A stretch of DNA of 64,000 nucleotides, from positions 124,001-188,000 of the forward strand of contig NZ_BAABEY010000001.1 of assembly GCF_039540405.1 (NCBI RefSeq). Reading direction: 5' to 3'. Both the position numbers and the translations under genes were made by a program. The stretch comes from Ravibacter arvi. Its GTDB lineage: Bacteria; Bacteroidota; Bacteroidia; Cytophagales; Spirosomataceae. Within the stretch, counting starts at the first letter, position 1; each line of letters opens with the position of its first letter. The notes beneath the pieces are model-generated. The model saw only the letters and a list, made by a program, of their open reading frames with translations. It was not told the origin of the DNA and searched no databases. This document shows, piece after piece, positions 59,447 through 64,000 of this stretch.

Positions 59447-61033
59447 TTAGTTCGTTTTTGTCGTCTGTTTGCGCGCTTTGTCAGACCCTCCCTCCCGGTT
59501 GGCGCCGGAGGGGACCGTTAATTCCGGTTCTCTTCCGGCATAATTCTCGTGGAAGCGCTTCACAATGTCGTCTCCGAACCTGATCCGGTCACCCGACCCG
59601 TCCATCCGGTTTTGCAATTTCGTCATGAGCTGGTTGAGCAGGCGCTCATTTTCCCTATTCAAAGCAAGGTTCTGCGTTTCCTGCGGATCCCGTTTCATGT
59701 CATACATTTCGAGAAAAGTCTCCTCTCTGAACGTGTCTACGATCAGCTTGAAATCTCCGTCGACCAGGCAGCGCTGAGCGCTGCCCAGCGATCCGTTCCC
59801 GTCGTATTGTATAAAGACAGCATCCCGCTCTTTATCACTTCCCGCCAGCAGCGGAACCAGTGATTTTCCGTCTGTTTGTCCCGGAGAAGCTGCTGTTCCG
59901 TTCAGATCCAGGATGGTCGGAAGCACATCTACCAGGCTTACGGGCGTCGTTATGTTCCGATTTTTTACCGGGTATTCCTTCGGGAGCTTTACCATGAGCG
60001 GTACCCGCACCGACTCTTCGTACATGCACATTTTTTGCCAGAGCGAATGGCTACCCAGCATCTCACCGTGGTCGGAGGTGAAAATGATCAGGGCACTGTC
60101 GTATAGTCCTTCTTCCCGGAGTGCTTTGATCAGCCGTCCGACTTCATCGTCGAGCAGCTTTACCAATCCCAGGTATTTGGCCCAGGTATTGTCCCACTGT
60201 TCCCGGGTATAACGGGAGCCGATAAAGCCGGTAAGGCTGTACATCTGGAGTGGTGATTGCCCGGGGTACCAGCGCCCGACGTTTTCAGGCAGGTGGAAGC
60301 CGCCTGGTTGGTACATCGAAAAATAAGGCTCGGGAATGTGAAACGGCGGGTGCGGAGCCAGGTACATGGTATTCAGCAGCAAGGGCCGGCTTTTATCCCA
60401 TTCCCTGATACTCCTGATACTTTCGTCGGTGATATAGCGATCAAGGAAGTAATCAATTCCTTCTTTGTACAATTCCGTTCTCGGGGTGGAATAGGACCGC
60501 AGGCGGGTAAACTTGCCCGACACCAGTTCCGGTGCTTCAGCCTTGAACCTTTTTCCGCCCGGCTTGTCCTTTTTTTGGGTGCTCATCCAGCTGGAATAAT
60601 CCTCCTGTGTCACCCACTTCGTGCCCGCTGCGGCGCTCCGATCGATTTTTTCGGCCGTAAAAAAGTGCTGTTTACCGACATGGCGACTGTCCCACGAGTT
60701 TTCCATTATCGTGTATAAGCTGGGTATTCCCGCCTTGACAGTACCGTATATTTCGTCCTCTTTTGACCAGGGATTGATCATTGAACCGGTACGGTTAGGG
60801 TACAATCCCGTAAAAAAGGACGCGCGGGAGGGAGCGCAGAGCGGTGAGGCACAATAAGCGCGGGTAAACGTTACGGCATCTTTCCGGAGCGTTTCGATAT
60901 TGGGCGTCTGCGCGCCCAATACATCCGCTCTTAACTGGTCCGCCATGATGATAATCACGTGCCCGGGTTTCCCGCTTTGTGAATACACATCCATCATTCC
61001 AAAAATTCCGGCCAGGATTAACAGGTGTTTCAT
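59447..61033 (-). CDS. Sulfatase, CAPSR active site
   Basis: A 528-residue exported sulfatase; the signal peptide ends near DVYSQ. Motifs: HVIIIMADQLRADVLG, C-A-P-S-R followed by ASFFTGLYPNRTGSM (about residues 61-76), VGKQHFFTAEK, ALIIFTSDHGEMLGSHSLWQK and KLPKEYP. The pattern is that of the choline-sulfatase/glycan-sulfatase branch with MADQLRAD. It has an Arg/Lys/Thr-rich tail after residue 495. A TATAC-type leader with heptamers lies in front of its ATG. Confidence 0.9.
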   Translation of the reverse strand: MKHLLILAGIFGMMDVYSQSGKPGHVIIIMADQLRADVLGAQTPNIETLRKDAVTFTRAYCASPLCAPSRASFFTGLYPNRTGSMINPWSKEDEIYGTVKAGIPSLYTIMENSWDSRHVGKQHFFTAEKIDRSAAAGTKWVTQEDYSSWMSTQKKDKPGGKRFKAEAPELVSGKFTRLRSYSTPRTELYKEGIDYFLDRYITDESIRSIREWDKSRPLLLNTMYLAPHPPFHIPEPYFSMYQPGGFHLPENVGRWYPGQSPLQMYSLTGFIGSRYTREQWDNTWAKYLGLVKLLDDEVGRLIKALREEGLYDSALIIFTSDHGEMLGSHSLWQKMCMYEESVRVPLMVKLPKEYPVKNRNITTPVSLVDVLPTILDLNGTAASPGQTDGKSLVPLLAGSDKERDAVFIQYDGNGSLGSAQRCLVDGDFKLIVDTFREETFLEMYDMKRDPQETQNLALNRENERLLNQLMTKLQNRMDGSGDRIRFGDDIVKRFHENYAGREPELTVPSGANREGGSDKARKQTTKTN

Positions 61034-61042
61034 TTGTATAAA

Positions 61043-61067
61043 GGTTTGAGCCTTGAGGTGTGAGGTG
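61043..61067 (-). repeat. CTCA heptamer repeat in the leader of the third sulfatase
   Basis: On the minus strand ACCTCAC, ACCTCAA and GGCTCAA, then ACC, follow one another with a 7-base period, ending 9 bases before the ATG at 61033 with TTTATACAA between. It fills nearly all of the 45-base gap between the two sulfatase genes. Confidence 0.75.
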
Positions 61068-61078
61068 CCGGACGGCTG

Positions 61079-62506
61079 CTATGGTGCTGATTTCTTTCCG
61101 TCCGGGTACTTGGCTGCGATAGCAGGATTCGTTTTCCTGATATAGCTGAAAAGGCGTTTCTCCATCAATTCCGCTCTCGTTTTTTCGCTCGCACGGATAT
61201 TATGGATCTCTCCCGGATCTTTGGCCAGGTTGTAGAGTTCGGTAATACCGGTCTTCCAGAAATGAACCAGCTTATAAGGGCCGGAAATGATGGCGGAGTG
61301 CGGGTAGGAATTATTAAAACGGTGAAAATAAAAATCATCGGAGGTGCGGGCGACTTTTCCTTTTCCTCCGTTTTTTAATAGGGAGAACAGGCTTCCGCCA
61401 TCCAGCCGGCTGTCATTGAGGGGAGTTTTTCCGGCCAGCTCACAGAAAGTAGGAAGGAGGTCCCAGCCGGCTACGGGTACGTCAGACTGAGTTCCTGCTT
61501 TGATACCAGGCCCTTTTACAATAAATGGTACCCGGATGCCGCCTTCGTAAAGCGTCCATTTTCCGCCGCGCAGGGGAGCGTTTCGCATCGGTTTTGAGAA
61601 CGCAGACGGCGGGGCAAGGCGGTTACCAACCGGCGGGATAAATTCTACGCCGCCATTATCGGCCATAAGAAATATGTAGGTATTGGCAGACAACCCGAGC
61701 GAATCCAGTGCTTCAAATAGGCGCCCTATACTTGCGTCCAGATCGTAGATCATACCGGCCCAGGCTGCGTTATCGTGCCTGTTTCCCTTTTTCTTATCCG
61801 CAAATTTGCGGTAGGTCTGTGGCCTGGTCTCGAAATTTACATGAGTGGCGTAGTGCGAAACCTGGAGGTAAAACGGCTTGTCCGCACCCGACTGCTTCGC
61901 CATAAAGCGGATAGCTCTGGCTGTGAGGCTGTCAGTCTGCTTGGGGTTTTCAAGAATATACTCTTTCAGCCACTTTTCTCCTCTTTCCTGTGAAAAGTCG
62001 CCGTCCCTGTTGCCTGTATTTCCATCACTTTCATCATACCCCAGTTGTTCGGGTGTTATGCCGGCCCGCAGGTCCCATTTCCCGAAATGAGCGGCGACAT
62101 ATGACGGGTCTGCGCTTTTCAACGTCTCCGGAATAGACGGTGGTCTATGAGCAGCGTCGCGGTAGTTCCCGGCAAATTCTTCGTCGCCCTGGCGCAGGGA
62201 AGTCTGGCCGAACTGGATGCTTCTCCTGCTTGGGGTACAGATCGGGTCAGGCGCGTAACCTCGTGAAAAACGCATTCCTTCTCTCACCATCCTATCTATG
62301 GCGGGTGTTTCATGGTAGTCACTTGACGCCCCGGCAAGGTGGCGGTCCATCGAAGATGAAAGGCTGCTCCAACCCAGATCGTCGGTCAGGATCAGTACTA
62401 TGTTCGCGCGGCCGGGAGGCTGGGCCGCAGCGGAACATAGCGCCAGGAACATAGTAGCTACAAGTAATTTTGTTTTCGGGACTTTTGCCTGACGGAGTTT
62501 TTGCAT
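61079..62506 (-). CDS. Sulfatase, CTPSR active site with altered follow-on motif
   Basis: A 475-residue exported sulfatase if started at the ATG at 62506, which begins a basic region and signal (TKLLVATMFLALCSAAAQ); the open frame extends 40 residues upstream. The metal motif is NIVLILTDDLGWSSL. The formylglycine motif is C-T-P-S-R-R-S, and the usual LTG is IQFGQTSLRQ. Later motifs are AHFGKWDLRAG, YIFLMADNGGVEF and GGIRVPFIVKGPGI. It belongs to the glycan-sulfatase group. The departure from LTG is noted; the Cys and Arg needed for formylglycine formation are present. Confidence 0.88.
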   Translation of the reverse strand: MQKLRQAKVPKTKLLVATMFLALCSAAAQPPGRANIVLILTDDLGWSSLSSSMDRHLAGASSDYHETPAIDRMVREGMRFSRGYAPDPICTPSRRSIQFGQTSLRQGDEEFAGNYRDAAHRPPSIPETLKSADPSYVAAHFGKWDLRAGITPEQLGYDESDGNTGNRDGDFSQERGEKWLKEYILENPKQTDSLTARAIRFMAKQSGADKPFYLQVSHYATHVNFETRPQTYRKFADKKKGNRHDNAAWAGMIYDLDASIGRLFEALDSLGLSANTYIFLMADNGGVEFIPPVGNRLAPPSAFSKPMRNAPLRGGKWTLYEGGIRVPFIVKGPGIKAGTQSDVPVAGWDLLPTFCELAGKTPLNDSRLDGGSLFSLLKNGGKGKVARTSDDFYFHRFNNSYPHSAIISGPYKLVHFWKTGITELYNLAKDPGEIHNIRASEKTRAELMEKRLFSYIRKTNPAIAAKYPDGKKSAP

Positions 62507-62520
62507 CTCTGTAGGAATTG

Positions 62521-62548
62521 TGAAGGGGTGAGCGGTGAGTTGTGAGAG
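62521..62548 (-). repeat. CTCAC heptamer repeat in the leader of the fourth sulfatase
   Basis: On the minus strand CTCTCAC, AACTCAC, CGCTCAC and CCCTTCA are four 7-base units, ending 14 bases before the ATG at 62506. It occupies most of the 61-base gap to the next sulfatase gene. Confidence 0.75.
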
Positions 62549-62567
62549 GTATCTCGGGCCAATCGGG

Positions 62568-64000
62568 CTAGTGTTTTTTGGGTATAAATGCCGGGTTATA
62601 GGCTCCTCTTTCTTTAAATCCGTCAAAGGGGCGCATCGGGCCGAACCGCGGATAACTGTCGAACACTTCTCCGCCTCCCGTCACACGGGGATCGCCTTGC
62701 CGGGCCAGTTTTTCCAGAAGCTCTTTTTTTAGTTCCCGCCGGATTTTCTCAGTGCTCCCGGTTAAGACAAGGTTTTGCAGGCAATACGGATCGGTCCTGA
62801 TGTCGTAGAGCTCCTCGCTGCCGCGTTTTTCAAAAGCTATCCTGAAGAGGTCAGGGTACGTCGCGCGGTGTGTTATCAGAAAGGTTTTGGAAGGCGAGCT
62901 GTCTATGTCTTCATATCCGCCCGCGATGGGTTTGGAGTCGGAGGCAGCTGCTGTGCTGTTGTTCCGCGGCGGCGGGTCGCCTAGGGGCCATCGTTCCGGG
63001 AAAAAATTAACAATGTAAAGGTAATCGGCCGTCCGGATGGCCCTCGCCGGGTACCCAAGGTTGTCGGGCCGGGCATGGGTGTGTCTTTCTCTGCCTGCCA
63101 GTATATAATTTCTCTCGGGATCGATATGGCCCGACTTCCGGTTTTTCAGGACCGGCCAAAGCGAATGTGCCGTCGTTCCTACAAAAGCCGGGAGGCCGGC
63201 TGCTTCAAGAAATGTCGGGCAAAGATCAGGCAGGCTTACCAGGTCGTCCACCCGGCGTGCTTTCCCGCTTACCCCCGGACCACAGACGGCGAGTGGTACG
63301 TGAATGCCGGATTCCTGCAGATTTGCCTTCGCATAAGGGAATGCCATTCCGTTGTCGGCAGTTACCACGACGATCGTATTGTCCAGCTCGCCTCTCTCTT
63401 TCAGCATAGCCAGCATTTTCCCCAGGTGACTGTCAAACCAGCCTATCTCCAACGCATAGTCCAGCAGGTCGGACGTGATCGTGTCGGCAGGGGGCAGGAA
63501 GCCGGGAATTTCGGACCGGGCGATCGTCAGGCCGGATTTAGCGCCTGAACCCGCCTCGTAACCCCGGTGTGGTTCCTGGCCGCCGTACCAGAAAAAAAAG
63601 GGTTGCCCTGCAGGCCTTTTGGAGAGAAATTCGCTGAAATTGGATGCATAGTCATTTCTGCTGATGCCCTCCGCCGGGCGGGCCTTTACCTGATGTGTGT
63701 TATAAGCCGGGCCTACCGGATTCCGGTGCCAGCCGGCTTCCTCGAAATTACCCGGACCCCAGGGTTTGCCGGTATAGCCGATAAAATAGCCCGACTTTTC
63801 CAGCGCATCGGTGAAGACGGGGAATTTTTTCGGAAAATAACTGGAGTGCGTGCCGGCCTCTTCCAAGTGCCAGATGTTCCTGCCGGTCAGCAATGCCGCC
63901 CGCGAAGGGCTGCATTGGGGGGCTGCTACAAATGCATTGTTAAACAACACTCCCCTGGCCGCTACGTTGTCAAAAGCCGGGGTTAGGAATGTTTTGCTGC
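62568..64000 (-). CDS. Heparan-N-sulfatase-like sulfatase, N-terminus beyond window
   Basis: The frame is open to base 64000, so about 477 C-terminal residues are visible and the start is missing. The sulfamidase pattern is clear: AFDNVAARGVLFNNAFVAAP then C-S-P-S-R-AALLTGRNIWHLEEAGTH. GYTGKPWGPGNFEEAGW, FFFWYGGQEPHRGYE, VVVTADNGMAFPYAKANLQESGIHVPL and an Asp/Tyr-rich C-terminal domain follow. Relatives remove N-linked sulfate from glucosamine residues in heparan-like glycans, or act on other sulfated sugars. It is the first of the five sulfatases in transcription order seen here. Confidence 0.9.
   Translation of the reverse strand, partial: SKTFLTPAFDNVAARGVLFNNAFVAAPQCSPSRAALLTGRNIWHLEEAGTHSSYFPKKFPVFTDALEKSGYFIGYTGKPWGPGNFEEAGWHRNPVGPAYNTHQVKARPAEGISRNDYASNFSEFLSKRPAGQPFFFWYGGQEPHRGYEAGSGAKSGLTIARSEIPGFLPPADTITSDLLDYALEIGWFDSHLGKMLAMLKERGELDNTIVVVTADNGMAFPYAKANLQESGIHVPLAVCGPGVSGKARRVDDLVSLPDLCPTFLEAAGLPAFVGTTAHSLWPVLKNRKSGHIDPERNYILAGRERHTHARPDNLGYPARAIRTADYLYIVNFFPERWPLGDPPPRNNSTAAASDSKPIAGGYEDIDSSPSKTFLITHRATYPDLFRIAFEKRGSEELYDIRTDPYCLQNLVLTGSTEKIRRELKKELLEKLARQGDPRVTGGGEVFDSYPRFGPMRPFDGFKERGAYNPAFIPKKH

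Noticed and set aside
1..64000. tRNA, rRNA, integrase or insertion sequences
   Set aside because: I looked through the gaps and gene list and saw none. I cannot run a covariance search, so a single small RNA gene could still be missed.

Overview
The window is a stretch of chromosome from a Gram-negative aerobic Bacteroidota. It most resembles the Cytophagales (Dyadobacter/Spirosoma-like), although that placement is inferred from gene content and not from a marker-gene comparison. The evidence is: outer-membrane barrel and TonB-dependent receptor genes, many lipoproteins, TAnnTTTG-type promoter boxes, weak ribosome-binding sites, a thrS-infC-rpmI-rplT block, system-I cytochrome c maturation genes, and a large sulfatase array. 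I saw no rRNA, tRNA, CRISPR array, insertion sequence, integrase or phage gene. The stretch reads as a chromosomal mosaic with one toxin-antitoxin pair.

Layout. 1-3301 (+): end of a deoxy-sugar uptake/catabolism operon (FucP-like symporter, mutarotase, a degenerate EEP-fold protein, an FMN 2-hydroxy-acid oxidase). 3440-5280 (-): exo-muramidase NamZ-like lipoprotein and an unknown lipoprotein. 5401-8977 (+): LuxE-like acyl-activating protein, then a gluconate-dehydrogenase-subunit-3-like Tat protein paired with a GMC oxidoreductase. 9122-18373: barrel receptor, nicotinate phosphoribosyltransferase, Tat-exported phospholipase C, thioredoxin-like protein, glutaminyl-tRNA synthetase. 18518-19556: RES/Xre toxin-antitoxin. 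20909-24769 (-): a propeller dehydrogenase carrying a cupredoxin tail, plus a PA14-type partner. 25179-33933: an orphan acyl carrier protein, an alkyltransferase-like DNA-repair protein, a LysM lytic transglycosylase, an O-methyltransferase, the nucleotide-sugar genes rfbA-rfbB-galE, and a phosphopantetheinyl transferase. 35072-39223 (-): surface-sugar genes (nucleotidyltransferase, methyltransferase, GT2, FdtB- and FdtA-like) that fit with rfbA/rfbB to make a dTDP-3-amino-3,6-dideoxyhexose. 40843-45647 (+): ccmB-ccmC-ccmD-ccmE-ccmF. 47178-50579 (-): rplT, rpmI, infC, thrS. 53498-56300 (+): murE-mraY. 56312-64000 (-): five consecutive sulfatases, the last cut by the window edge.

The most unusual non-coding signal is a family of imperfect seven-base tandem repeats (GGAAATC-type and CTCA/TGAG-type). 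They occur in about ten short intergenic gaps, several directly in front of start codons and some folded as inverted repeats. The most unusual protein-level signals are the EEP-fold protein that has lost most catalytic residues, a CxxxY-type CcmE, a CcmC without its tryptophan-rich motif, the cupredoxin-propeller/PA14 pair, and the alkyltransferase-like protein with Ala in place of the acceptor Cys. Many start codons were moved downstream of the longest open frame, on the basis of signal peptides, family length, promoter boxes or repeat overlap.
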